Assembly (NCBI GenBank): GCA_003024785.1
Contig: PUQB01000744.1
Coordinates: 1 to 64,000, forward strand
DNA: 64,000 bases
Reading direction: 5' to 3'
Origin: Selaginella tamariscina
Lineage: Eukaryota; Streptophyta; Lycopodiopsida; Selaginellales; Selaginellaceae
A program made the translations under genes and the position numbers. The notes beneath the pieces were generated by a model. The model searched no databases and was not told the origin of the DNA. It worked only from the letters and a program-made list of their open reading frames with translations. Shown one piece after another: positions 28,371 to 40,304 of the stretch (position 1 is its first letter; every line of letters begins with the position of its first letter).

Positions 28371-29328
28371 TGTCAGAGTTTTTACCTGGTGCCAAAAGGC
28401 GGCTTGCCAGGTGCCAACCGTGGAATCCCTCTCTTGGAAACCCACGGAACCTGGTAAAGTAACCCGTATTAGGAACCCAAGCCTTAGGAAGTCAAACCCT
28501 AGCTGACTAAGTCCACAAACGAGACTCACCTTGTGAATCAGGATACACGGACTAGCCGAGCTTAGGTGTCGTTCCTAGCTTGGCGTGGTTGAGGCGGCCG
28601 GAGCAAGGCCTCAACCACTAGTTTTGCGGAACGTGAACTCGGGCAATGTCTTTGAGCTTGCGGCAGGTTTTCGGACCAAGGAATCTGACTAACTCCTTGG
28701 AAGTGACGTGCCCTATCTCAAAGGCAAGATCCTGCCAACGATAAGGATAGTCTAACCCTAGGGTGGGTTGTACCCCTGTCGTGTGGAAGTTTGGGCGGCA
28801 CAACGGAGGGTTGCACCTTGACGACACAAGCTTAGCTTGCACCGGTAGGAGGTTAACGAGCTCTCTTTTGAACCCAGGAAGCCTCACTACATATACTCTA
28901 CCTTATTTATGTGACGGACCCCCCCCCCCCTGTTTACCTAAATGAGTAAGTGGGCTGGCACGGAAATGCCAGCCCTTAGAGAAAATGGTTGTCCTAACCT
29001 AACCCTAAACCTAACCCCTAGGGGGGGGTATTAGGGCGTGGGGTTAGGGCAACCCTAGGGTTAGGTCAACCCTAGGTGTCCCTAACCCTTATTTTGACAA
29101 GCTATACTTTATAACCTAGAACGTCAAACGGGGGAGAGTTTCTAGAAGGTAAGTTCTAGCTTCAGAGTTTCCTGCAAATACCTAATGACACCCGGCCGGA
29201 CCATCACTAGATACCCAAGTGCACTAAACGGCCTGTTTCCTACTACATCTAGGGTTCGTCACACAACTCGGTAGTAACAACAGTCAAACCCCAAAGTAAA
29301 GGGTCGAGTCATAGTAAAAACTATGACA
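28371..29328 (-). repeat. LTR of the chromovirus (3' LTR on the minus strand)
   Basis: 958 bp, TGTCAGAG to CTATGACA, nearly identical to 34,677-35,638. Differences are largely one-base indels such as CCAAAAGG against CCACAAAGG and TAGTTTTGC against TAGTTTGC. Contains a poly-C run (28,919-28,931) and a block of CCTAACCCTAA-type telomere-like motifs near 28,995-29,090. Confidence 0.95.
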
Positions 29329-29346
29329 CACTCCCCGCCTTTGAAA
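29329..29346 (-). other. Polypurine tract
   Basis: On the minus strand AAAGGCGGGGAGTG sits directly against the 3' LTR, the position expected for the plus-strand DNA primer in reverse transcription. Confidence 0.75.
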
Positions 29347-29699
29347 ATGTCAACGTCCTCGTTGACGTCTAACTCCAAGACTAGTTAGGTTAGAAAAATT
29401 AACTGAAAACTAACACTAATCACTCTATGCGGAGTCAGCCAAAAAGTTCACAAGTTTTATTACCCCCCTTGCATTACGCGAAGCCAAGTACTTCAGAACC
29501 GTCGTTCACTGAGCAAACTCAGCTGCCGGAGGCACCACCTGCGACAAGAAGTCATTTGGAGACCTTTTGCACGTCTGCAAAGTCTGTCACCCGACACAGA
29601 CAACAAGTTAGTTAATTTCTTTAAGTTAACTAGAATTTATATTGGAGGCCTCTAGTTAAGGTTGTCTGTCGGCCCCTAGGTTAATAAGAAATACTTTAT

Positions 29700-32600
29700 T
29701 CTTAATCAGTTTGAGACCTTGCCTCAAACTCATTCACCAACTCCATCGCGTTCTGCAGATTCTCCAATGGTTCCCATGTCGACTCGCATGCCGGGTACCT
29801 TTCCACTTAACAAGATATTCACGTTTACGTTTTCGCGTCCATGAATGTTCCCCCTTTAATATGCCTCAACTTCAAATTCTTTCTCCTCACCAACTAACTC
29901 TGGAGGCGGACGTAATTATGATATCTATGTGGATGTTTCTCATCCTTGTGGAATGGCTCGCAGTTGACATGAAACACATTGTGTATTGTTCCCAACTCTG
30001 GAGGAAGATCTAACCCATAAGCCACTTTCCCTACTTGCTTCACCACCTTGTATGGACCTATGTAGTGCGATAGAAACTTCTCTCGAAAGAGTCGTTGGAA
30101 CCTTCAGGTTTTTGGTACTCAACAATACCATATCCCCAACCTGATACTCTACATCCCGCGATGTTTATCGTACTGCTGACGATACCTTTCCTGTGCTGCA
30201 GCCATCGCTTGACGAGCAGCTTCCCATGTTCGATACAATTGTCCCGTGAACTCTGCTACAGATGGAACTCGATTGCTATCGTCTTTCGGTAACACCATAC
30301 TCTGAGGAATACCACCCTTATTCCCAGTTAACACTTCCATCGGGCTACATCCGATTGCAGTGTGTCGAGTTATTGTAACATATCTCAGCCATATCTAAGT
30401 GTTCAGCCCAATCAAGTTGATCACCTTGAACATAGCATCTGAGATAGTCCTCGACTTGTCGGTTCACCCTCTCCGTTGACCATCCGTTTGTGGATGGTAG
30501 GCTACTGAACTTGAGCATCGTACCAAATGCTTAAACAATTCCCCAAAACTTCCCGTAAACGAGGATCCCGATCTGAGATCATCGTTTCCGGTAGCCGCGC
30601 ACTCTTATGACTTCGTGGAAGAACAACTTTGCTGCTTGAATTGCATTCACTGTCTCTACAGTTGGAATGAAATGAGCAACCTTTGAAAACGATCGACTAC
30701 CACCATGAGCATTAAAACCACAAGATTTTGGCAATCCCATGATAAAGTCCAAAGTAACACTTTGAAATGGCCGCTCTGGAATCGGTATACACTGCAACTT
30801 CCCAGCTCGTTTTTGCGATCGGCTTTTACTTGTTGACATGTGGGGCATGTCTTGACATACTTGGCAACATCATCTATCATACCCGGCCAATAGAATCCCT
30901 GTTTCAACAAAGCCAACGTCTTATGCCTTCCACCATGTCCTGCCAAAGGAACGTCGTGATGCTCTCTTAAGCCTCTCCCTCCATGTCCCTTCTGGAACAT
31001 AGAGTCTCTTTTCTTTATAATAAAGAACTCCATCTCGTACTGCAAAATGCCTGTTTGAGTGCATCCATTCGACTTTCTATTCCTGCTGGAATATTACCAT
31101 CTCTTCGTAATGATGAACTTGTTTCCTCTTTGCCACCAGGCTCAAAGCTCCTTAGCAAACTTGTCCTGAGGATACGCCGTCACAAATTCATCCACCAAAG
31201 TTGACACGGGTGCTGACATAATACGAAGATGACCCTTTCTACTGAGTGCATCAGCTACCACATTGTCCTTTCCCGCCTTATGTTGATTTCAGGCTGAAAT
31301 CGTGCCAACTTCTGCTGCCATCTAGCATACTTTGGCGATAGCTTCGGCTGCGTTTCAAAATACCTTAGAGTTACACTATCTGTCCAAACCACAGTGCCAT
31401 GACTTGGAAGATAATGACGCCAATACTCCAAGGAAGCAACAATAGCATACATCTCCTTTTCGTGAGTAGGCCATCGAGTTTGCGCGGCATCTAACTTTTC
31501 GAGAAAAAGGACACTGGATGTCCTTTCTGTTGCAATACACCACCAATTGCAAAGTCGGAAGCGTCACATTCTACTTCAAAGGGATCTTCAAAGATGGGCA
31601 ACTGCAAAACTGGCTCAGAAGAGATAGCCTCTTTGAGTTTGACGAAACGCACGTTGGCACTCTGGAGTCCAATGCCATGGAATGTTTTTCGTAAGATCTG
31701 TCAATGGGGCCGCTATTTCCGAGTAACCCTTTATGAATCTTCGGTAATACCCTGTCAGACCAAGAAATGATCTAACTTCATGCACGTCTTTTAAAGTCAT
31801 CCACTCAGTAATAGCTTGAATTTTCTTTGGGTCCATGGCAACCTCCCACCTGAGATCAAGTGTCCCAAGAAATCTATCTTGGTTTGACCAAATGCGCACT
31901 TGCTTTCTTTAGCATACAACTGGTTCTCTCTCAACCTCTGAAACACTTTTTCTAAGTGTTCCACATGTTCTCAATTGTCGAACTGAAAATCAGAATGTCA
32001 TCAATATACACCACTACGAACTCGTCTAGATAGTCTCTAAACACATCATCCATCATTGTGCAAAAAGTTGCTGGAGCATTGCACAACCCGAATGGCAAGA
32101 CTAGAAACTCAAATGATCCATAACGCGTTCGAAAAGCGGTCTTCTCAATGTCATTTCTCTACCCCAATCTGATGGTACCCGACTCAAGTCTATTCTTGAA
32201 AATACTTTGCTTTTGATAGCTATCAAATAAGTCGTCCACTCGTGGAAGAGGATACTTATTTTTGATAGTTATCGCGTTCAGTGCTCGATAGTCCACACAC
32301 ATTCGCATCGTACCATCCTTTTTCATTACAAACAAGATAGGTGCACCATATGGATCGACTAGGTCGAATGTGTCCTCGACCAACAATTCTGTCAGCTGTC
32401 TCTTCAATTCACTAACTCTTGAGGATTTAACCGATATGGGGCTCTTGCCGGTGGAGACGAACCTGGCAAAATCTCTATCTGTGGTCCACAGCTCGACGTG
32501 GAGGTAACTCGGCGGCAAGTCTTCTGGCACACATCCTAAACATGTTCAAGACTTCCAAAATAGGTTCGGAACAGTTCTTGACCATCTCCTATTTTGACTT

Positions 32601-33234
32601 CACCAGTATCCAAAACCATTGCAAGAAACACACGTTCCCGATGTCTAACTGCTTACGCAACTGAGTTAAGGTAAGGAACATAGGATTCCAATCCTTATCA
32701 GTTAGCGTTTCCATTTGAGCGTGTTTTCTAATGTCTTCTTTATCTGCTGCAAGCGTGATTCGATTATCTCCGAACCCCTCATTTCGATTACATGTTTATG
32801 GAACCATTCCATACCCAAACAAAGTCAAACCCCGTCATATTCAAGACAACTAAGTCTAGCTTAGCCTTCCAATCTTTGATTTGGACAGGAACTGCCCTTG
32901 CTATATTATTAGTATTTTGAGAACCTTTGCCAAAATTGATCTTTATTTCACACATCTTTATTACATCCAAATTCAATCGACGAGCTAGACTAGTCGATAT
33001 GAAGTTGTATGTTGCTCCAGTATCGATCATCATTCGGACTCGGTCCCCTCGTATCCTTCCTGTCAAATATAGCAAAGGGTCAGTTTTGTCTTGAATAGCG
33101 AATAAGGCAGGTTGTGTCTGGCACAACATTACCTCTTCTGACTCATCTTCCGGATCTTCAAGCGTTTCTGGTTCAGCAACTTCCTCTTCTACCATCGCCT
33201 TGAAATGTCCTGATTGTTGTGAGGGTGCCGACAC
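29700..33234 (-). pseudogene. Chromovirus pol: protease, reverse transcriptase, RNase H, integrase, chromodomain
   Basis: Domains in minus-strand order. Protease: MIDTGATYNFIS near 33,024. Reverse transcriptase: [13 protein letters not shown] near 32,310-32,270, then the catalytic [10 protein letters not shown] at 32,013-31,986. RNase H: from the DFAIGG motif near 31,555, through the FFSRK and EKEMYAIV blocks, down to about 31,255. Integrase zinc-binding part: CPTCQQ near 30,850, preceded by HHDVPLAGHGG. Integrase core: FQSVTLDFIMGLP near 30,770 and DRFSKVAHF near 30,690. Chromodomain: EYLVKWKG near 29,820 and TWEPLENL near 29,765, ending near 29,700. At least six frame changes interrupt the polyprotein, including one inside reverse transcriptase after 32,160 and one in the integrase core. 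As read it is non-functional. Confidence 0.9.
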
Positions 33235-34357
33235 TCTTTAGCAAAATGACCAGGCTTGTTACAATTATAACATTTCACGACCCCGCCTGCGGAACGCGGG
33301 GGAGCAGACTTTGGAGCCGATCCTTTGGCTGCTGAGGAGGTGGTAACGCCAATGGTTTCCGAAATCCGGTGGGTCTTGATGTGTCCGAAAACTTGGAACT
33401 GCCGACAAAGGGACTTGCACTTCGAATTGATGGCGATTGATCTGGTCGCCTATCAAACCTTCTGAACCCAGACTTTGGAGGAAACCTCCTTGGTTTAGGT
33501 TTTGCTTCCTCCCCTTTGTACAAGTCTTCTAACGACATGCCATAAGCAACCTTTTGAGCTGCCTCTTGACATTCCCGATAGCTTGTTGGCTTGTACCTTA
33601 AGATCTCCCTTCGCGTTTTCTCATTCAAGCTAGCCATGAAGCAACTTCGAGCTTCATCATCGCTCATATTTGGCACCAATCGCGTACACTTTCGAATCGA
33701 TAAACGTGGTCCATAGGACTTCCCCGAACTCCCTGTTGACAAAGTGCCAGGTCAGCACGCAATCGCAAACCGAGATCATCCGGCATATACTGCTTTTTGA
33801 TCTCCTTTTTCATGTGCTTCCAGCTGTTTCGGTATCCACGTTCACCTTCAACAATTCGCCACCAAGTCTTAGCTTCTTCTTTAAGAAACTGCTTGGCACA
33901 TGCAACCTTTTCTGTCTTTCTCACGGAAGCAGCCTCGAAATAGCTTTCCATATCATACAACCAGTCATCCAAAACCTTGTAATCCTTTGAACCCATGAAA
34001 TTCGAAGGCTTTACCGGTTTGAATTTACTGGGACCTCCACCAACTACTTCCGTCGAAGAATCTGATTCAGAGGAACCTGACTCTGAGTCATGCTTCTTCT
34101 TCTTTTTCCGTGTGTCTGGTTGCGGAACATCTGGCACTGCCGTATTCGTTGGAATCCGAACGGCAACATTATCGATTCGGTCGTTCAACCCAAACATCCC
34201 CTCGAAGTTCGTTTAGGGCATCCATCATTATTTCTCGCCAACCAGGTCGTTGTCTAACCCTAGGGGGTCGACCTGGATCAGCCTCATCCATCTCCTCATT
34301 TTGAGCCTCTGCGACAGCCCTCTCTGCCTCAGGCTCTGGTTGCTTTCTCTTGCTCAT
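33200..34357 (-). pseudogene. Chromovirus gag with zinc knuckle
   Basis: Starts MSKRKQPEPE at 34,357. A retrotransposon-gag domain spans about 34,000-33,640, with FLKEEAKTWW near 33,890 and SMDH-like spacing after it. A CCHC zinc knuckle, CYNCNKPGHFAKEC, lies at about 33,275-33,233. A frame change near 34,190 separates the N-terminal segment from the main domain, and another lies near 33,680-33,730. Gag forms the particle that packages the element RNA. The copy is disrupted as read. Confidence 0.85.
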
Positions 34358-34660
34358 CGTATTGAACCCTAGTGTCAACACTCGAGAATATGCTTGGAAT
34401 ATTCCCAATGTGTTGGAAACACCCTGCACAGGTTGTACACCCACACACATCAGCTTAAACTAGCATAAGACTTTCGGACATACCTAGAATCTCACGCCGA
34501 CTCACTGAGCAAGTGTTCTCCGAAGTTTGACAACTCACAGGATCAAACTCTCTGCGCAGAATACAGACATGTCCAAAGCAATAGAGTATAACAAGAATTT
34601 AGAGTTATCTAAACATTGAAACACCTATGACTTAAGGCAGTCCTACTGACCGCAGAGAAC

Positions 34661-34674
34661 TTGCTCCGATACCA
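34661..34674 (-). other. Primer binding site, initiator tRNA-Met type
   Basis: The minus strand reads TGGTATCGGAGCAA two bases inside the 5' LTR, matching the standard plant retroelement TGGTATCAGAGC primer site except for one base. Confidence 0.85.
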
Positions 34675-34676
34675 AT

Positions 34677-35638
34677 TGTCAGAGTTTTTACCTGGTGCCA
34701 CAAAGGCGGCTTGCCAGGTGCCAACCCTGGAATCCCCTCTCTGGAAACCCCACGGAATCTGGTAAAGTAACCCGTATTAGGAACCCAAGCCTTAGGAACT
34801 CAAACCCTAACTGACTAAGTCCACAACGAGACTCACCTTGTGAATCAGGATACACGGACTAGCCGAGCTTTAGGTGTCGTTCCTAGCTTGGCGTGGTTGA
34901 GGCGGCCGGAGCAAGGCCTCAACCACTAGTTTGCGGAACGTGAACTCGGGCAATACCTTTGAGCTTGCGAGCAGGTTTTCGGACCAAGGAATCTGGCTAA
35001 CTCCTTGGAAGTGACGTGCCCTTCTCAAAGGCAAGATCCTGCCAACGATAAGGATAGTCTAACCCTAGGGTGGGTTGTACCCCTGTCGTGTGGAAGTTTG
35101 GGCGGCACAACGAGGGTTGCACCTTGACGACACAAGCTTAGCTTGCACCGGTAGGAGGTTAACGAGCTCTCTTTTGAACCCAGGAAGCCTCACTACATAT
35201 ACTCTACCTTATTTATGTGACGGACCCCCCCCCCCTGTTTACCTAAATGAGTAAGTGGGCTGGCACGGAAATGCCAGCCCTTAGAGAAAATGGTTGTCCT
35301 AACCTAACCCTAAACCTAACCCCTAGGGGGGGTATTAGGGCGTGGGGTTAGGGCAACCCTAGGGTTAGGTCAACCCTAGGGTGTCCCTAACCCTTATTTT
35401 GACAAGCTATATTTATAACCTAGAACGTCAAACCGGGGGAGAGTTTCTAGAAGGTAAGTTCTAGCTTCGCCTAGAGTTTCCTGCAAATACCTAATGACAC
35501 CCGGCCGGACCATCACTAGATACCCAAGTGCACTAAGGGCCTGTTTCCTACTACATCTAGGGTTCGTCACACAACTCGGTAGGTAACAACAGTCAAACCC
35601 CAAAGTAAAGGGTCGAGTCATAGTAAAAAACTATGACA
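34677..35638 (-). repeat. LTR of the chromovirus (5' LTR on the minus strand)
   Basis: 962 bp, partner of 28,371-29,328. The same telomere-like block lies at about 35,300-35,395. Transcription from here would run leftward. Confidence 0.95.
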
Positions 35639-35643
35639 ATCTT
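35639..35643. repeat. 5-bp target site duplication (ATCTT), right
   Basis: Copy of the ATCTT that precedes the left LTR. Confidence 0.9.
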
Positions 35644-36780
35644 ACACTCTTACATTATTACTTCTAATGTTTTCAAGTCCCGAAAATATTCTAGATCATT
35701 TTTCATTGCATTTGGAACAAATTTAACAGAGAACGACATTGCCATTCTAATCAAAGTTAGATTTAATTTATTTTTTTTACTATCAATCAAGAACAGAAAC
35801 ACTTGTAACCAATCCTAGAGTTACAAATGTGAGGTTCATCCTTTTGTCTTTTTAGCTTAAGAAATCTCTATAAGTAGGGAAGAACATCAAATTTCAAACC
35901 AACTAAAATTATCGAAAAGAGAATGGCAACTCTTAGAAAAAACATATGGTTGTGTTACCTTTTGAGTACTTATCCACTCTTGCATATTAGAAAGACATTC
36001 AACAAAAAGATACACAATTACATATCATAATATCCTAAATGTAATTACAAAATGTTTATTTCTTTTACCATATTTTCAAAACACGAAAAAACCTCATGTA
36101 AACACATGTACTACATGGTGTGTAATGTTTTAATAATGGATGTAAAGAAAGACATTTTCGTTGACTCCATACCGCTTTCAAAATACAAAGTTAACAAAGT
36201 TAACCTTATGTTCTCATGGTGATATGTTTTCTTTTTTATCTAAAAGGAAATATTGTAATAAAGAGTGCATATTATGAACACTAATTAATATTCATGTTGA
36301 GTCAATGTTGTTATGCCAGTTTGGTTTTATCTATCTTAATAGAAAATTAGTTGTCTTCCATGTAAAAACAATTGCAAATATATAAAACAACACAATAGAA
36401 ATGTTTAGGAGAGTGTTCTACGTGGTGAACATGCATTATAGGGAAATAATACAGAAGTATATGCACTTTCGTAAGAATATTACGGCAACGCACAGCCCGT
36501 CAAATAGCCTTGCCCTTCTTTAATCAATTTATATCTCATAAATAAAACTTCATATGTAGTCAATAGTCAATTTTTTTTCTTGTTTGCTGAGATGGCACGA
36601 TATTTTTTTTTGTAAAATCACGTTTAAACAATCACTTATTTTAGTTTGTTGCTTTTTTTTTTTTTTTTTTTGGTTTTTTTGACGTAAATAGACCTACAAT
36701 TGCCCAGTATTAACCAATTCAGATAAAGTGATTATCTGCAAATGTTTATTTCATAAAATGGATATATACAATGTCATGGT
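35644..36780. other. Intergenic sequence 3' of the protease pseudogene
   Basis: AT-rich, including a T-tract at about 36,651-36,671. No gene recognised. The right end may include the former 3' untranslated region of the C1A protease gene. Confidence 0.45.
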
Positions 36781-36950
36781 ATATGGGATTACTAAGTCCG
36801 TCATTGTCATTGTCGCATACATTGGATACTTGTTGATTCCACATAGTCCATCCCCGTTTCCTAGCATTGTCATTTTGACATATCCATTATCACCCCACCC
36901 TTTACCTCATGAGTTTTTAATTATCCAGTAACCCATCCGTTCCAAATCCA

Positions 36951-36959
36951 ATCATGAGA
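36951..36959. repeat. 9-bp target site duplication of element A, left (ATCATGAGA)
   Basis: Identical to 45,398-45,406. Nine bases is characteristic of Mutator-like transposition. Joining the flanks here restores the protease reading (IGFGTDG), confirming the insertion site. Confidence 0.95.
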
Positions 36960-37000
36960 GGGTCTCGCGAAAAGGAGGCTCCGGCTCAGGAGGCTTCATA
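36960..37000 (+). repeat. Terminal inverted repeat of element A, transposase end
   Basis: GGGTCTCGCGAAAAGGAGGC, then CTCAGGAGGCTTC, matching the right end of element B in inverse orientation with two small changes. It is only loosely similar to the other terminus, GAGTGTCGCCATTTTGGAGG. Confidence 0.85.
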
Positions 37001-37002
37001 AT

Positions 37003-37146
37003 TATTCTAGTATATTCGCGGATATTCTAGGGTTATTCAAGCATATTCTAGAATATTCTCAAGAATATTCTAGAATATATAAGTTTTTTAATATGCCGAC
37101 TGGTTTAATATACGCCGACTAGCTTAATATATGCCAACTGGCTTAA
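37003..37146. repeat. Subterminal palindromic repeats of element A (left)
   Basis: Several TATTCTAG/AGAATATTCT palindromes are followed by three spaced copies of GCCGACT or GCCAACT with TTTAATAT or CTTAATAT. Similar arrays are found at all four ends of the two elements, so they may be transposase binding sites. Confidence 0.75.
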
Positions 37147-37158
37147 TAAAACATTATC

Positions 37159-40100
37159 TTAAACCCTAAACCATTTATCCTTGTAGCACCGGTGGTCATG
37201 AACTCTGTTGCAATTCACCAGCAAACGGTGGACCTCCATGTCACTGAGCGATCGCCTTTGTAGAAAATATGTGACTTCCGGGTTCAAGCCAAGCACACGG
37301 CTATAGACGAAGTACATGTGTACACATGGGCTCCAACTTTTGCTCTTCTGAAATGTAGAACAACTGCATGAAGGATAAGTATTAATAGTCACCTTTGCAA
37401 GTCATTTCCTGCCGACACAACGAAAGCCTCCTTCCGTCCTCTAGCTGTCACTTCAACATTTCGCACACAACCTAAAAACGTCTTGGCCTTGCGGAAATTC
37501 TTCTCTTGTTCCTTAGACATTTTTGTTGGAGTCCGAACCATACGTCCTTCGAAAGGTGGAATTGTTGTAGATCCAGCTCCACGTGTGGCGATGGTGTTTT
37601 GTCCTTCTGACCCTCATCTACTCTTCTGCCATCCCCTGTAAACCTTCCAGAACAAAGCCTGCATCCTGTAGTTCTCTGACCTCCTCACTTGTCAGCTTCG
37701 TTTCCTTGAGCACAGGCCAAACCGTTGGTGTGTTGGAATACGTGACCGAAGAATTTTGCCGTTTGGCCGCGTGAAACACCCTGAATCTTTTGGGCAGAAC
37801 CACATCATCTGTTGTACATACTCCTCATTCCCCAAGGCATCAATGTACATTCGTTTTCCATAGAACCTGGTGCTGGCACTCTGCTTGGATAACCGATTGG
37901 TTTCCACACAGAGCAGTTCCTTCCTGATTCATCCCCAAACACTTAACCTTACTGGATGCTCCGATTCGTCTGATGGCCCACTCTGTTTGAGCAATCTCTC
38001 TCTCCGAAACCTCTTCGAACCTTAACCTCTTTCTCCTGTTGTTTTGGACCACCCGCTCTATGTACTCTACATCATGTCTGTGTGAACGTCGAGCACAGAC
38101 TGTTCTGTTCCTGTGACTGTTCTCCTAACGTTTGCACTCGAACGTTAGTGGTACACGTGAACTCCGGGCTGGTCAAGTGTTCCTCGCCTTCCACCAGATT
38201 GATAATTGTGATGGAGATACACTTTTCCCCTCAGAGAGTTTGCGTTGCACTCGTTTCAACAGAGTTTCCTTCGAAGGCCTGACCCTGTATACCTCCCTTC
38301 TATTGCCGCTTTCACCTTCGCACTCTGCATAACTGCATCGGTGAGGTCTAACATTGTCGCCTCCAGCAGTGGTACTCTTTTGGCCAATCTTGCTCTTCTT
38401 GCTCTAGCGTGAATCACTTCAGCATTGTTTAGTTGGAACGCTCGCGAGTCCTTCTTCTGTCATGTCTCCCAGTTCCGCCATGGAGATGTGGTCCTCATGC
38501 CTGATCCACCAAGACGCCATGTCTTCAAAGCTCGAATGTTGACGCTCGTCCTTCCCAGAAAGACTCGAAAATTGCCAGTTGTTCTTTCTTAGATTGTTCA
38601 TTCAGTGCTGCAGGCCAGGCACGAGCAAGCTTCATGTGTTCTTCGCGATGTTCTTCTGCGATCCATTTCTTTGTCACCTGACGCACAGATTGCATAAAGT
38701 GAAACAGACAGCTTCTTCCCTCCCTTTCATCTTTGCTCCGTTGTTGAATACTTGGCGCAAGCTATCTATATCGCTCCAGCCTCATCCGACATGAAACCAG
38801 CAAAGTGACATTCTCCAAACCCCTGCTTCTTACAAACCTCTAGCATTGTGTTCAAGAACTTCAGCACTGCAACATTATCTTCGCGGCACATATCTGCGTA
38901 AGCTATAGTCACCATGGATCTGACACTGCAAGAGAGCGTTAGATAACGAAGATTAGAAAGTGTTATGAAGAGTTTTACAACTTACAATGGGTCATAAAGG
39001 TGTATTCCAACATTGTCGCCCAGTCTGGTATGCGGTGCGTGTGGTCCAGAACAACCCATTGATCATGAAGGTCTCCTCCACTTGACACCTTCTGATGTAC
39101 TCAACTCCTGAACCCGGTCCCTCAACTGTCATTTTGAAGATCAGAGGCTGCTCCTCAGCACCATGCAGTTCCATCCCCTGGAACATGTATGACGTGAATG
39201 AAAGGTATTGGCAGCTTTGTCTTCAGCTCCAGAAGACCCTCGTAACCCTCTCTAAAGTGTGTCCCTTCTGTCTTGATTGTGTAATCCAGTCCCGAGTCCT
39301 AAAGAAAAGGTCACGTCAGTGTGTAGAGATCTAAAAAAAAATACCTTCGATGGTTTGTTAGAGGTTCAAGTTTTGAGAGTAAACCAGTGTACGAGACTTC
39401 TCCTTCTTCCTTGAAAAGTTCTTCAAAGATGCTCACGCGCGGCTTGAAACTCAATCACTCGTTGATTGGTTCGCGGACTGCTCTTTACCACGTTGCTGAC
39501 ACTAGATCTGGCTCGTTGAACGTTTGAAGCTGACACTGAGGGGCTGACTGGATGCTGATGAACACCTCTGTGAATGAACAACCTTGTAAAAGAAATGTCG
39601 TCTGGCAGAATGTAGTACACATAAGCCGGACAAGTGTGCACCAGCAATGGCTCCTCTCCACAATGCTTACATTTTATGCCTATTACTTTGCCTGTCTCAG
39701 TTGTCTTTGCCTTCTCCACAGCACCCTTGAAGTGACATTCATTTGCTTTCTTCTCAAAGCCAAGTAGGGGCAAGTAGGATTGATGCATTGAAGATGTCCG
39801 ACACATGAACTTCGACTGACTCGCGCCGGAACATGCCAGTGTGTTGTGCTCGGGTGGTCCAATGGTAGCAGCCATCCTTGCGATTCATTCCCCGAGTACT
39901 TCTCTGTGCTTTCTGTCTTAGGGGGAAGTTTGAAAATGACATTTCCATTGTATATCTGCGGTAGTTCAGAGACTCGTTTAACTTCAGACGAACCAATGAG
40001 ATCCTTCCCTATCCTACATTTGTCTGCTCTTAGAAGACACACCAGCATGGATTCCTCACGCTCCTCTGTCCGCAACCTGAACAACGGGGCCCTTTGCCGG

Positions 40101-40304
40101 GCACATGTGTAAAAGACAAACTGGTTTGATGCATTGCCTTCTGGTAACAACTCCACATCTTCTTCAGAACTCGCAGAAACTGACATCAATTGAACCACAT
40201 GTATACTGAACCAACAAGGAATTTGAAAGCAATGTGAAGATCATTTCAAAACAAAAAGCATTTCCATCTTCATCGACTGGGAAATCTTTGTCAAATGCCT
40301 TCAT
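37159..40304 (-). CDS. Mutator-like transposase with SWIM zinc finger, multi-exon, probably broken
   Basis: Cuts and joins the element ends. From the N-terminal side: a start at MKAFDKDFP (40,304); an acidic stretch; a Cys/His region with INPTCPYL near 39,790, KCKHCGEEPLLVHTCPAYVY near 39,680-39,620 and FIHRGVHQHPV near 39,565-39,533, resembling the WRKY/GCM1-type N-terminal finger of MULE transposases; then MSDEAGA (near 38,800-38,780), a candidate DDE aspartate block; CLFHFMQSVRQVTKKWI near 38,720-38,670; and a C-terminal SWIM finger, CSC at about 37,371-37,363 and CVH at about 37,332-37,324. GT-AG introns fit 39,344-39,299 and 38,985-38,926. Several frame changes remain (for instance near 39,850, 38,790 and 37,395). 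Either there are more small introns or the gene is inactive. Confidence 0.75.

Larger units (their letters stand above)
28371..35638 (-). mobile_element. Ty3/gypsy chromovirus, complete with both LTRs
   Basis: 7,268 bp with paired TG...CA LTRs of 958 and 962 bp and a 5-bp target duplication. The minus strand reads 5' LTR, initiator-tRNA-Met primer site, gag, protease, reverse transcriptase, RNase H, integrase, chromodomain, polypurine tract, 3' LTR. The chromodomain relic at the end of pol and the pol order place it among chromoviruses. The LTR similarity means a recent insertion. The internal frames are nevertheless broken in many places. Confidence 0.95.

Noticed and set aside
33670-34304. 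Plus-strand open frames opposite gag
   Set aside because: Antisense shadows of the retroelement gag; no independent domain.
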